64,000 nt of DNA from JACVRW01 sp963808545. GTDB taxonomy: Bacteria > Actinomycetota > Thermoleophilia > Solirubrobacterales > Thermoleophilaceae. The notes below the pieces were generated by a model that did no database searches, was not told where the DNA came from, and was given only the letters and a program-made list of their open reading frames with translations. Both the position numbers and the translations under genes were made by a program. The stretch lies in assembly GCA_963808545.1 (NCBI GenBank), contig CAWEGB010000007.1, positions 186,001-250,000 on the forward strand, in the 5' to 3' direction. Every line of letters begins with the position of its first letter. The first letter of the stretch is position 1. Of the stretch, positions 25,385 through 34,422 are shown in pieces.

Positions 25385-26193
25385 ACCGGCTCGAGGTGCG
25401 CAAGACGTACAAGCTCTACATGGGTGGGGCGTTCGTGCGCTCGGAGTCCGGGCGCTACGACCGGGTGGAGGGCCGCAACGTGCCGCGCGGCTCGCGCAAG
25501 GACGTGCGCGACGCGGTTCGGGCGGCGCGAGCGGCCGCCGGCCCCTGGTCGGGGCGCACGGCCTACAACCGGGGTCAGATCCTGTACCGGGCGGCCGAGG
25601 CGCTCGAGTCACGGGCGCACGAGTTCGGCGTGGAGCGCTCGGAGCTCGACGCGGCCATCGACCTGCTCGTGCACTACGCGGGCTGGACGGACAAGTTCCA
25701 CTCCGTGCTCGGCGGGGTCAATCCGGTGGCGGCGCCGTTCCTGTCCTTCTCGGTGCCCGAGCCCACCGGCGTGGTGGGCGTGGTGGCGCCCGATGCACCG
25801 TCGCTCCTCGGTCTCGTTGCCGAGGTCGCGCCGCCGCTGGCGGCCGGGAACACGGTGGTGGCGCTGCTGTCCGAGAGCTCACCTCTCGCCGGGCTCGATC
25901 TGGCCGAGGTCCTCGGGGTGTCCGATGTACCCGGCGGTGTGGTCAATCTGCTGTCGGGGCGGCGCCGGGAGCTGGCCGTCGCGTTGGCTTCACACCGTGA
26001 TGTGAACGCGGTGGTCGACGCGTCCGGGTCCTCCGAGCTGGGTGCGGAGATCGATCGCTTGGCGGCCGACTCCGTCACGCGCGTGCGCCACGCGGTGCCT
26101 ACTACGGGCTATGAGGAAGGGGTTCGCGACGCGCTTGGCCGGCTCGAGGCCGTGCTGGAGCTGAAGACCGCCTGGCACCCGGTGGGCGCGTGA
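25381..26193 (+). CDS. truncated, probably non-catalytic aldehyde dehydrogenase paralogue
   Basis: A 270-aa protein that aligns by eye with the N-terminal NAD-binding half of aldehyde dehydrogenases (YMGGAFVRSESG, then LLVHYAGWTDKF and EPTGVVGVVAPDAPSLLGL). It stops before the catalytic Cys region and has no LELGGK Glu; the position of the WNFP Asn reads PDAP. It is coupled to the complete enzyme by GTGA at the start and to the next gene by GTGA at the end. A stabilising or regulatory partner of the preceding enzyme is likely. It is not a recent fragment, since both overlaps are preserved. Confidence 0.85.
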   Translation: MNRLEVRKTYKLYMGGAFVRSESGRYDRVEGRNVPRGSRKDVRDAVRAARAAAGPWSGRTAYNRGQILYRAAEALESRAHEFGVERSELDAAIDLLVHYAGWTDKFHSVLGGVNPVAAPFLSFSVPEPTGVVGVVAPDAPSLLGLVAEVAPPLAAGNTVVALLSESSPLAGLDLAEVLGVSDVPGGVVNLLSGRRRELAVALASHRDVNAVVDASGSSELGAEIDRLAADSVTRVRHAVPTTGYEEGVRDALGRLEAVLELKTAWHPVGA

Positions 26194-26696
26194 GCCGCGG
26201 CCGGGTCCGGGCTGCTGCCGGGAGCCTCGTCTTTCTGTTCGTCGCCCCCGGCGTGATGGCGGGACTGTTGCCGTGGCTCATCACCGGCTGGGAGGTCGAC
26301 GACGAGCTGGCGGTGCTCCCGCTGCAGGTGCTCGGCGCCCTGCTGATCGCCGCCGGCGTCGCCGTGATCCTGAACGCCTTCGCCCGCTTCGTGCTCGAGG
26401 GCGTGGGCACACCCGCGCCGGTGGCGCCGACCGAGAAGCTGGTCGTCGGCGGCCTCTACCGCCACGTGCGCAACCCCATGTACGTGGCGGTGGCCTCGAC
26501 GATCATCGGCCAGGCGTTGCTGCTGGGCCGCCCGCTGCTGCTGGTCTACGCCGCCGTGTTCATGGCCGTTGTGGCCGCCTTCGTGCACCTCTACGAGGAA
26601 CCGACGCTGACCCGCCAGTTCGGCGACGACTACACGCGCTACCGCCGCGCCGTGCCCGCGTGGCGCCCCCGTCTCTCTCCGTGGCGAGAGTTGTAA
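26190..26696 (+). CDS. isoprenylcysteine/phospholipid methyltransferase-family membrane protein
   Basis: A 168-aa protein with about four membrane segments (residues about 12-33, 43-65 and two around 105-130). The soluble SAM-binding signature GGLYRHVRNPMYVAV and the later EEPTLTRQFGDDYTRYRRAV are those of the ICMT/PEMT family. The substrate could be a lipid or a small thiol compound. It is coupled to the aldehyde dehydrogenase paralogue by GTGA, but no link in function is obvious. Confidence 0.85.
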   Translation: MSRGRVRAAAGSLVFLFVAPGVMAGLLPWLITGWEVDDELAVLPLQVLGALLIAAGVAVILNAFARFVLEGVGTPAPVAPTEKLVVGGLYRHVRNPMYVAVASTIIGQALLLGRPLLLVYAAVFMAVVAAFVHLYEEPTLTRQFGDDYTRYRRAVPAWRPRLSPWREL

Positions 26697-26736
26697 CCCT
26701 CGTCACCCTGCTGTAACACGATTCGCGCGACGCTTG

Positions 26737-26787
26737 GGGGGTGGGCCGTCCAAGTACCGAATACGAGCATCCAGACGGCCCACCCCC
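26737..26787. promoter_or_regulatory. perfect 14-bp inverted repeat at the start of the AbiEi-like gene
   Basis: GGGGGTGGGCCGTC at 26737-26750 is exactly complementary to 26774-26787, with a 23-base spacer. The upstream candidate GTG start (26741) lies in the left arm, while the alternative ATG (26804) lies after the right arm. It is a candidate operator for autoregulation or a leader hairpin; as a terminator of the preceding gene it would lack a T-run. Confidence 0.6.
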
Positions 26788-27751
26788 GGATGTTCGTCTG
26801 GCGATGAGGGCCGCGGAGCGGCACAACCTGGTCACCACCGAAGACCTCACCGCCTGTGGCATTCGGGGCAGCGCGGTCCAACGCCGGGTCAGGAACGGGC
26901 GCCTGCACCGCAAGTACAGGGGCGTGTTCGCCCTCGGCAGTCCCCGGCTCACCCAGGAGGGCGTCTGGCTTGCCGCGGTGCTGGCCAGCGGGCCGGAGGC
27001 TGTCCTGAGCCACGTGGATGCCGCCGTGCTCTGGGGAATCCATCCTCGGCCCGGAGCGAAAATCCACGCGACCACGGCACGCCGGTCGAGGGAGGGCGCG
27101 AAGGGCACCCGCCTGCACCGCGTCCGCCGTCTCTCTCCGCACGACGTCACCATGAGACACGGCATCCCGGTCACCACCGTTGCCCGCACGCTCATCGACC
27201 TCACCGACATGTTCGGCCGCGAGCGGCTGACCCGCATCATCCGGGAGGCGGAGTTCCAGGGCGTGCTGGACCTCACGATGCTGGACCAGGCAATCGCAAG
27301 AGCGAACGGCCGCAAACGCCTATCCGTCCTCATAGCTGCCGTCGAAGCTCACAGACCCGGCGCGATCGTTCACAGCGAGCTCGAGCACGCCTTCCTCGAA
27401 CTGTGCCGGAACGAGGACATCCCGCAGCCCGAGACGAACGTGCCGATGGTCGTGGGCGGCCGAAGCCGCAAGCTCGACTGTCTCTGGCGCGCACAGCGTG
27501 TCGTGGTCGAGCTCGACGGCAGAGCGGGGCACGACAAGCCGGGCGCCTTCGAGGACGACCGTGCCCGCGACACGGCGTTGAACGCGGACGGCTACCGCAC
27601 CCTGCGATTCACGTGGCGGCGGGTCACCCGCGACGGCGCCCGGGTGGCCGCCGAGCTCCGAGCGACCCTCACTCAGTCCAGCACGCCCTCCAGCCTCAGC
27701 ACCCTCCGGGCAATCGCCAGGGACGACGCGTACGTCGAGTCCATGCCGTAG
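26741..27751 (+). CDS. AbiEi-like winged-helix protein with C-terminal DUF559/endonuclease-like domain
   Basis: Up to 336 aa from GTG 26741; ATG 26804 (315 aa) may be the real start because homologues usually begin near MRAAERHNLVTTEDL. Residues about 25-70 form an AbiEi-type winged helix (GSAVQRRVRNGRLHRKYRGV), then a middle domain with a TVARTLIDL motif. The C-terminal part carries LDCLWRAQRVVVELDG and a later LRFTWRRV, resembling the Vsr/DUF559 restriction-endonuclease-like fold with Asp, Glu and catalytic-type spacing. No AbiEii toxin gene is next to it. The 3' end overlaps the convergent gene by 79 bp. Mobile or defence origin is possible. Confidence 0.75.
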   Translation: MGRPSTEYEHPDGPPPDVRLAMRAAERHNLVTTEDLTACGIRGSAVQRRVRNGRLHRKYRGVFALGSPRLTQEGVWLAAVLASGPEAVLSHVDAAVLWGIHPRPGAKIHATTARRSREGAKGTRLHRVRRLSPHDVTMRHGIPVTTVARTLIDLTDMFGRERLTRIIREAEFQGVLDLTMLDQAIARANGRKRLSVLIAAVEAHRPGAIVHSELEHAFLELCRNEDIPQPETNVPMVVGGRSRKLDCLWRAQRVVVELDGRAGHDKPGAFEDDRARDTALNADGYRTLRFTWRRVTRDGARVAAELRATLTQSSTPSSLSTLRAIARDDAYVESMP

Positions 27752-29390
27752 TAGGAGAGGCCGCGGGCTCCCAGCGTGCGGGCCTGCGTGTAGGGCGTGT
27801 CGGAGGCGTAGTGGATCATCCCGAAGTCGATCGGCAACTTCGAGAAGTTCACCGCCTCGCCGACGGGGTGGCGGTCGGCGTCGGCGATCTCGTAGATGGC
27901 GTTGCAGTAGGGCCCGGCCTCCATCTCCACCACGGTGAAGGCCTCGCGGTAGTAGAAGTCGAGGTAGGCACGGTTCTGCAGGAAGGTGCTCTTGACCGTC
28001 ACCGCGCGCTGGTTGTCCAGCCCGGTGCCGAAGCGCAGGTCGGCCATGAGGTCCTCGACGCCGAAGGCGTTGTCCAGCCAGTAGGTGGAGGCGGAGTGCT
28101 CATCGTGGACCACGCTCGACAGCATCACGTCGCCGACGTCCGCGTTGAGCGTGGCCGCCTTGCCCAGCACGTACACGCCGCGAAGGGTCCCCGAGGACAC
28201 CGCCACCTCGCGCAGGATGTTGTAGGCCGCCACCCCGAGCGGATAGTCGATGTTCACGATCACCGCGTCGCTCTCCGCCAGCGCCTCGCCGTCCACGTCA
28301 CCGAGGCGGGGATCGAGGCGCTCCGGACGCAGACGGCCGAGGGGGATGATCTGCGCGGGCACCCGCAGCGCCGTGCGGCTGGGCAGGTGGCTGATCCCGC
28401 TCTCGGCTTCGGAGTCGCGCCGGGCGGCGCGGCCCTCCTCGCCGTGGGAGTCGAAGTAGAGCCGGGCCACGAAGTAGAGGAAGTTCTCCCATGAGCCCTC
28501 GGCGCGGCCTTCGCGGAAGGCGTTCAGCTCCGTGCGCAGGATGTCGCCCTCCGGGAAGGTCTCGACGTACTCGATCAGGCGGTCCTCGCGCTGGCGGGCG
28601 GTGCCGCTCACGATGTTCACCAGGCTGTGGGTGTTCGAGCTGACGAAGTAGACGGGCACGTCGTCCAGCCCCTCGGCGGAGAGCTGGGTCTGCACGGGCA
28701 GCCACCAGCGGCGGGTCATGCGCGCGTAGCCCACCTGCGTGCCGCCGAGCATGCGCACGCGCAGCGCGAAGCTGCGCTCGGCGATCAGCCGCAGCCGCTC
28801 GTCGAAGCGCTCGCCCCAGCCCTCCTGCAGCCGGCTCCAGTCGTCGGCCGAGCCGCCCAGCGCAGAGGAGCACTCTTCGGGTGAGACAGCCGAATGTCGA
28901 GCGGCCAGCCCGCCGCCCGCTGGCGCAGCCGGATCTTGTTCCACTCGATCTGGAAGGCCACCAGCGTGGGGATCAGGTCGTCCACGTCCGACGCGCTCGC
29001 CAGCAGCACGGCGTGGACTCCACCGCCGCCGTCGTGCCAGCGCCGCCGGCGGGCCGGCGCGTCGGCCTCCTCCCACTCGTCGATCACTATCCCGTTGCGG
29101 GCGAAGACCTCGGCCTCCTGGCCCATGATCACGAGCTCGGCGTCGACGATCCCGTCCGGCAGGCGCCTGATGGCGTAGATGAACGCGCCGAGGTCGGGCT
29201 CGTCCGAGCCGGCCAGGGGATGGAGGCTCGAGCCCATCGCCCGGTGCGAGGACTCGAGCACCCGCAACGCGGTCTCGCCGCTCGAGCGCAGGAGCGTGTT
29301 GTAGGTGCGCTGGTAGAGCTCGACCTCGTCGCTCAGACGCCCGGCCGAATCGTTGGCGGGACTGGCGAGGGCGAGCCTGGAGACGGTCAC
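27673..29390 (-). pseudogene. conserved protein of unknown function, split by a single-base frameshift
   Basis: Two adjacent minus-strand frames form one protein of about 570 aa. The N part runs from GTG 29390 to the RLSHP region near 28880. The C part continues EECSSALGGSADDW and ends at 27673. One extra C in the CCC run at 28879-28881 would join them exactly (RLSHPEECSSALGG). No signal or membrane segment is seen; it begins MTVSRLALASP and contains RAMGSSLHPLAG and YFVSSNTHSLVNIVSG. The gene follows the second permease by 4 bp at the end of the nucleoside operon. I cannot name a function. Frameshift or sequencing error are both possible. Confidence 0.75.
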
Positions 29391-29394
29391 TGCG

Positions 29395-30558
29395 CTACTC
29401 CTTGACGTACGTAAGTCCGATCGAGGCGGGCGGCCGCGAGCGGCCGATCACTCCCGCCACGACGATCAGGGTAAGAACGTAGGGCAGCGCCTGGAACAGC
29501 ACGGCGGTGGACTCGGAGAACTCGGGCAGCCGCTGAGCCAGCGCGCTCGAGAAGCCGAACAGCAGCGCGGCGGCCAGCGCCCCTAGCGGCCGCCAGTTGC
29601 CGAAGATCACCGCGGCCAGCGCGATGAAGCCGCGTCCGTCGGTCATGTTCTGGGAAAACGAGCCGAGCAGGGCGATCGAGAGGTACACGCCACCGAGCCC
29701 CGCGAACGCGCCGGAGGCGATCACCGCGATGTAGCGGGTGCGGATCACGGGCACGCCCACGGTCTCGGCCGCCCGCGGCTTCTCGCCCACCGAGCGCAGG
29801 CGCAGACCGCCGGGAGTGCGAAACAGGAACAGTGCCATCAGGGGAACCAGTATCAACGCCACCCATGTGAGCACCGAGGCGTTGCCGATGGCGTCGCCCA
29901 CGAAGGGAATGTCCTCGATCAGCGGCAGCGTCACGTCCGGCACCCGAGGCACGGAGCCCGGTGTGCCCTGATCGCCGTAATGGGCGATGAACACGTAGCC
30001 GGTGATCCCCAGCGCGAGCAGGTTGACCCCGGTGCCGCTCACCACCTGGTCGGCACGCAGGCCGACCGACAGGACGGCGTGCAGCACGGCCAGCGCGGCC
30101 CCGGCGGCCATGCCGAGCAGCGCGCCGAGCAGCCACGACCCGGTGAGGTCGGCGCCGAAGATGCCGAAGAAGGCGCCCATCAGCATCATGCCCTCGAGGC
30201 CGATGTTGATCACTCCGCTGCGCTCGCACAGAATCCCGCCGAGCGCGGCGAGGATCAGCGGCGTGGCGAAGCGCAGCATGGCGGCGAACAGAGCCGACCA
30301 GACGAACACCGCCTCCAGGTTCCCCACTCCCGAGCGGGTGGCCACCACGGCCCCGATGCCCCCGATCACACCCGCGGCCACCGCGCCGTAGCCCAGGCGC
30401 CGCCGACCCTCGCGGGCCACGTACAGGCCGAGCCCCACGGCACCCAGCGCGAGGAGCAGGGACGGCAGCGCCGTACGGATGAGGATCGGCGGCAGCGTCA
30501 CGTACCAGGCCACGACACCGAGCGCGATGCCCAGCCAGCCGAGCCGCCGCGCGTTCAC
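29395..30558 (-). CDS. nucleoside ABC transporter permease (second subunit)
   Basis: A 387-aa BPD_transp_2-type permease with eight to ten hydrophobic segments. The motif SGVINIGLEGMMLMGAF is diagnostic of the permease group working with BMP-type binding proteins. GVPVIRTRYIAVIASGAFAGLGG and the late VIFGNWRPLGAL are typical. The GTG start overlaps the first permease stop (GTGA). With the ATPase and lipoprotein it forms an importer for nucleosides, inferred from the neighbouring salvage genes. Confidence 0.93.
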   Translation of the reverse strand: MNARRLGWLGIALGVVAWYVTLPPILIRTALPSLLLALGAVGLGLYVAREGRRRLGYGAVAAGVIGGIGAVVATRSGVGNLEAVFVWSALFAAMLRFATPLILAALGGILCERSGVINIGLEGMMLMGAFFGIFGADLTGSWLLGALLGMAAGAALAVLHAVLSVGLRADQVVSGTGVNLLALGITGYVFIAHYGDQGTPGSVPRVPDVTLPLIEDIPFVGDAIGNASVLTWVALILVPLMALFLFRTPGGLRLRSVGEKPRAAETVGVPVIRTRYIAVIASGAFAGLGGVYLSIALLGSFSQNMTDGRGFIALAAVIFGNWRPLGALAAALLFGFSSALAQRLPEFSESTAVLFQALPYVLTLIVVAGVIGRSRPPASIGLTYVKE

Positions 30559-31772
30559 CCCCCGCCCCCCGACCGCGGCGGCGGAACGGCTGTGCCGCGG
30601 CGCAGCGCGCCCCGGCCGCGCCGCAGCAGCCCGAGCACCAGCACGTCGGCGCTCACCACCAGGACCACGAGGCCCTGGATGATCAGCGTCAGGTTGAAGG
30701 CCAGCTCGGGCTCGAAGATCGTCGGGTCGAGGTTGCGCTGCGACGTGCCGCTGATCAGCGCGCCGAACAGCAGCGCCGCGGCTCCCGTGCCGATTGCCGT
30801 GTTGCGCCCGAGCAGCGCCACCGCGATGCCGAAGAAGCCCAGCGTGGAGAACTCGATGTCGTTGGTGGCCAGCCGGAACTGCCAGCCCAGCATGTCGAGC
30901 GAGCCCGCCAGCCCGGCGAACGCGCCGCAGACCGCCATCACCAGCACGTAGTTGCGGCTCACGCTCATGCCGCCGTAGCGGGCCGCCTCGGGGTTGAGGC
31001 CCACCGCCCTCACCTCATAGCCGCGCGTGGAGCGATTGAGGATGAGCCAGAACACCACCAGCGACGCCACCGCGATGAAGATCCCGATGTGAAGCCCCTG
31101 CAGGTCGGGGTCACCCCAGAACACCGGCAGCTTGGCCCCGTCCGCGACGTCGTTGGACACCGGAAGGGACGCCTCGCGATCGTTCTGCAGCGGGCCACCC
31201 AGACCGAACAGGTAGAGCCCGATGTAGATCGCGGTGTAGTTGAGCATGATCGAGGAGATGACCTCGTTCGCGCCCGTCGTGGCCTTGAGGAAGCCCACGA
31301 TCCCCGCCCAGAACGCCCCGGCAGCCACGGCGGCGGCCACGGCGAGCAGCACGTGCAGGACGGCCGGCATGCTCGTGAACGAGGAGCCCACCCACACGGC
31401 GGCGATCAGGCCCATCGTGTACTGGCCCTGACCCCCGATGTTGAACAGCCCGGCACGGAAGGCGAAGGCCACGGCCAGGCCGAGCAGGATCAGCGGGGTG
31501 GTCACGATCAGCGTCTGCTGCAGGTTCAGCCCGGCGAGCACGCGGTCGTCGCCGGTGACCCAGGGAAAGAACCACTGCAGGCCGCTGCCCCGGAAGATCG
31601 CCTCGTAGGTGGCGATCGGGTCCTTGCCGACGAGCAGCACCACCAGGCCGCCGAGCACGAAGGCCAGCAGCACCGTGAGCAGCGGCACGATCACGCCGCC
31701 ACCGCGGACGTACGCCGCCAGACGCGACGCGGGCGTCTGAGAGCGAGAGTCGAGCGAGTCGGGGTCGCTCAC
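30555..31772 (-). CDS. nucleoside ABC transporter permease (first subunit)
   Basis: A 405-aa BPD_transp_2 permease. AGLFNIGGQGQYTMG is the counterpart of the second permease's motif, and GFFGIAVALLGRNTAIG lies near the C-terminus. About ten hydrophobic segments follow a short cytosolic N-tail. A periplasmic-type insert from about 175 to 215 is typical of this subunit. The GTG start overlaps the ATPase stop (GTGA), implying coupled synthesis. Confidence 0.93.
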   Translation of the reverse strand: MSDPDSLDSRSQTPASRLAAYVRGGGVIVPLLTVLLAFVLGGLVVLLVGKDPIATYEAIFRGSGLQWFFPWVTGDDRVLAGLNLQQTLIVTTPLILLGLAVAFAFRAGLFNIGGQGQYTMGLIAAVWVGSSFTSMPAVLHVLLAVAAAVAAGAFWAGIVGFLKATTGANEVISSIMLNYTAIYIGLYLFGLGGPLQNDREASLPVSNDVADGAKLPVFWGDPDLQGLHIGIFIAVASLVVFWLILNRSTRGYEVRAVGLNPEAARYGGMSVSRNYVLVMAVCGAFAGLAGSLDMLGWQFRLATNDIEFSTLGFFGIAVALLGRNTAIGTGAAALLFGALISGTSQRNLDPTIFEPELAFNLTLIIQGLVVLVVSADVLVLGLLRRGRGALRRGTAVPPPRSGGGG

Positions 31773-33298
31773 GCGGAAGCTCTGCCCCGTCCGCCGGTCA
31801 TGGCGATCCCGAGCTCCTGCTCGGTCACATCCGGAGGGAACTCCGCGACGATCTCGCCCTCGTAGATCACCACGATGCGATCGGCCAGCGTGCGCACCTC
31901 CTCGAACTCGAGCGAGACGAGCAGGATGCCGCGGCCGTTGTCGCGCTCGGCCACCAGGCGGCGGTGAACGAACTCGATGGCGCCCACGTCGAGCCCGCGA
32001 GTCGGCTGGTGGGCGATCAGGAGACGCGGATTGGAGGCGATCTCGCGCGCGATGCAGACCTTCTGCTGGTTGCCTCCGGACAGCGACGAGGCGGGCAGGC
32101 CGGCGTCGCGGTTGCGCACGTCGTACTCCGCGAGCAGATCGTTGGCGCGCGTCCTCATCGCTCCCACCGACAGCCAGCCGTGGCGGGACAGAGGCGGGCT
32201 GCGGTACTCCCGCAGGGCGAGGTTCTCGGCCAGGGTGAAGTCGAGCACCAGCCCCCGCCGCTGGCGATCCTCGGGGATGTGGGCCACGCCGGCGTCGCAG
32301 GTGGCGCGCACGCCGCGGCCGGTGACCTCCTCGCCGCCCACCGCGATCCGGCCCGAGTCCGGCGCCCTGAGGCCGGCGATCGCCTCCACCAGCTCCCGCT
32401 GGCCGTTGCCGTCCACGCCCGCGAGGGCCACGACCTCACCCGCGCGGACCTCCATCGACAGCCCGCGCACCGCGTCGAGCCCGCGGTCGTCGAGAACCCG
32501 CAGGTCCTCCACCTCGAGCACCGGGTCGGCGGGCTTGGCGTCGGGCTTGTCGACTCGCAGCAGCACGTCACGGCCGACCATCAGGCGGGCCAGGCTCTGC
32601 TCGGTGGCGCCCTCGGCCGGCACCGTGTCGATCTTGCGCCCGCGGCGCAGCACGGTCACGCGGTCGGCGATCTCGAGCACCTCGCCCAGCTTGTGGCTGA
32701 TGAAGACGATCGCCACGCCGTCCGCCTTGAGAGCGCGCAGCACCTCGAACAGCTCCGCTGCCTCCTGTGCGGTGAGCACCGCGGTGGGCTCGTCGAGCAC
32801 GAGGATGCGCGCGCCGCGGTACAGCGTCTTCAGGATCTCGACCCGCTGCTGGGTGCCGACGGTCACGTCCTCGATCACCGCATCGGGGTCGACGGCCAGC
32901 CCGTAGCGCTCCGACAGCTCGCTGACCTCGCGGCGCGCCTCGGGCACGTCGAGCAGGCCGCCGCCGCGGCGCGGCTCGGCTCCCAGCACGATGTTCTCGG
33001 CCACGGTCATCACCGGAACGAGCATGAAGTGCTGGTGCACCATGCCGATTCCCTGCTGGATCGCCCGAGACGGAGAGTCGATGCCGACCAGCTCGCCCCC
33101 GATCTCGATCTCGCCCTCGTCCGGGCTGTAGAGCCCGTACAGGATCGACATCAGCGTGGACTTGCCGGCGCCGTTCTCGCCCAGAAGGGCGTGGACCTCA
33201 CCCGGGCGTAGGTCGAAGTCGACCCGGTCGTTGGCGACGACCGGGCCGAACCTCTTCGTGATTCCGCGTAGCTCTAGAGCTGGTGCTTCGCTGGACAA
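31769..33298 (-). CDS. nucleoside ABC transporter ATP-binding protein (double ATPase)
   Basis: A 509-aa protein with two ABC modules. The first has Walker A GENGAGKST, signature VGTQQRVEILKTL and Walker B ILVLDEPTAVL. The second has the degenerate Walker A GVDGNGQRE, signature SLSGGNQQKVCIAREI and a Walker B region LLIAHQPTRGLD where His replaces the usual Glu/Asp-flanking residue. This architecture is the sugar/nucleoside (RbsA/NupO-like) type. The TTG start at 33298 is followed closely by the first domain; it lies 18 bp after the BMP stop. Confidence 0.94.
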   Translation of the reverse strand: MSSEAPALELRGITKRFGPVVANDRVDFDLRPGEVHALLGENGAGKSTLMSILYGLYSPDEGEIEIGGELVGIDSPSRAIQQGIGMVHQHFMLVPVMTVAENIVLGAEPRRGGGLLDVPEARREVSELSERYGLAVDPDAVIEDVTVGTQQRVEILKTLYRGARILVLDEPTAVLTAQEAAELFEVLRALKADGVAIVFISHKLGEVLEIADRVTVLRRGRKIDTVPAEGATEQSLARLMVGRDVLLRVDKPDAKPADPVLEVEDLRVLDDRGLDAVRGLSMEVRAGEVVALAGVDGNGQRELVEAIAGLRAPDSGRIAVGGEEVTGRGVRATCDAGVAHIPEDRQRRGLVLDFTLAENLALREYRSPPLSRHGWLSVGAMRTRANDLLAEYDVRNRDAGLPASSLSGGNQQKVCIAREIASNPRLLIAHQPTRGLDVGAIEFVHRRLVAERDNGRGILLVSLEFEEVRTLADRIVVIYEGEIVAEFPPDVTEQELGIAMTGGRGRASA

Positions 33299-33316
33299 CC
33301 CGGCCGCAAACTACCT

Positions 33317-34366
33317 CTACTTGACCGTGTCGGGGATGTCTGCGATCTCGCCCGAGGCGATCCCGGTCTCGATCTGCTCGATGTCCTCGCTGTACTTCTG
33401 ACCCTCGGCGCTGATCTTGCCGAGCCCGACACCGCCGTTCTTGACGGTGGCGATCACGTCGGTGCCGCCCTCGAAGGTGCCGTTCTGGGCGCGCTCGATC
33501 GCGTCGTACACGGCCACGTCGACCTTCTTGAGCGCGCTGGTCAGGACGTGCTCGCCGAGATAGGCCTGGTCGGCGTCGACGCCGATGCCCTGCACGCCCT
33601 CCTGCTTGGCGGCGTCGAGCGCTCCGAGGCCGCACTGCCCGGCCACCTGGAAGACGACCTTCGACCCCTTGGAGATCTGGTCGAGCGCGATCTCCTTGCA
33701 CTTGGCCTGATCGACGAAGTCCTGCGAGTAGCCGTTGAGCGTCTGCACTCCCGGGAACGCCTTCTTGGCGCCGGCCTGGAAGCCGGCGATGTAGTGGTCC
33801 ACCGGCGGGATCTTCTGGCCGCCGACCGTGGACACGGCCTTCGCGTTGTTGTCCTTGGCCCAGAGGCCGGCGAGGTACCCGGCCAGGTAGCCCGCCTCCT
33901 GCTCCTTGAACAGCAGGCCCTGAACGTTCTTGGGCTTGTCCTTCAGGCCGGTCGCGGAGAAGTCCACGATGGCGAAGTTCGAGGTGGGGAGCTTGCTGGC
34001 CACCGTGTTGGTGGCGTCCGCCATCAGAAAGCCCACCGGCACGATCAGGTCGGTCTGCTGCTGGGCCAGGGTGGTGAGGTTGGGGACATAGTCGCCGTTC
34101 GACTTCGAGAGCAGCACCCGTCCCTCCACGCCGAGCTTCGACTGCGCGTCCTCGAGGCCCTTGTTGGCGAGGAAGTTGAAGGAGCGGTCGTTGAGGCCGC
34201 CGATGTCCGTGACGACCCCCGCCTTGATGCCGGCCTGCTCGCCGCCCGAGCCGCCGTCACCGCCACCGCTGTCGCCGCCGTCGTCATCGTCCGACCCGCA
34301 CGCCGCGACTCCCAGCATGAGCGCGGCGACCAGCGCGAGCATGATCGCTCGAAGCTTCCTGTCCAC
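33317..34366 (-). CDS. BMP-family nucleoside-binding lipoprotein
   Basis: A 349-aa substrate-binding lipoprotein. A signal peptide with lipobox LGVAAC (Cys23) is followed by an Asp/Gly-rich linker. The mature protein begins GVVTDIGGLNDRSFN, the BMP/Med signature, and contains VDHYIAGFQAGAKKAFPGV and GIGVDADQAYL. BMP proteins bind purine or other nucleosides outside the membrane. An AGGAGG sequence about ten bases before GTG 34366 supports that start. First gene of the transporter group. Confidence 0.94.
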   Translation of the reverse strand: MDRKLRAIMLALVAALMLGVAACGSDDDDGGDSGGGDGGSGGEQAGIKAGVVTDIGGLNDRSFNFLANKGLEDAQSKLGVEGRVLLSKSNGDYVPNLTTLAQQQTDLIVPVGFLMADATNTVASKLPTSNFAIVDFSATGLKDKPKNVQGLLFKEQEAGYLAGYLAGLWAKDNNAKAVSTVGGQKIPPVDHYIAGFQAGAKKAFPGVQTLNGYSQDFVDQAKCKEIALDQISKGSKVVFQVAGQCGLGALDAAKQEGVQGIGVDADQAYLGEHVLTSALKKVDVAVYDAIERAQNGTFEGGTDVIATVKNGGVGLGKISAEGQKYSEDIEQIETGIASGEIADIPDTVK

Positions 34367-34422
34367 CCTGATTCCCTCCTGAGATCTGAGCCGGTCCCGT
34401 GACCCGCTGAGCGGACGTCACC

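Noticed and set aside
26273..26716. Alternative plus-strand frame over the methyltransferase-family gene
   Set aside because: Overlaps a protein with a clear ICMT signature and membrane segments; composition is Arg/Gly-rich nonsense.
27673..27751. Overlap of two convergent genes as evidence that one is false
   Set aside because: Both have family-like C-termini, and convergent overlaps occur elsewhere here (14275-14311, 52281-52294).
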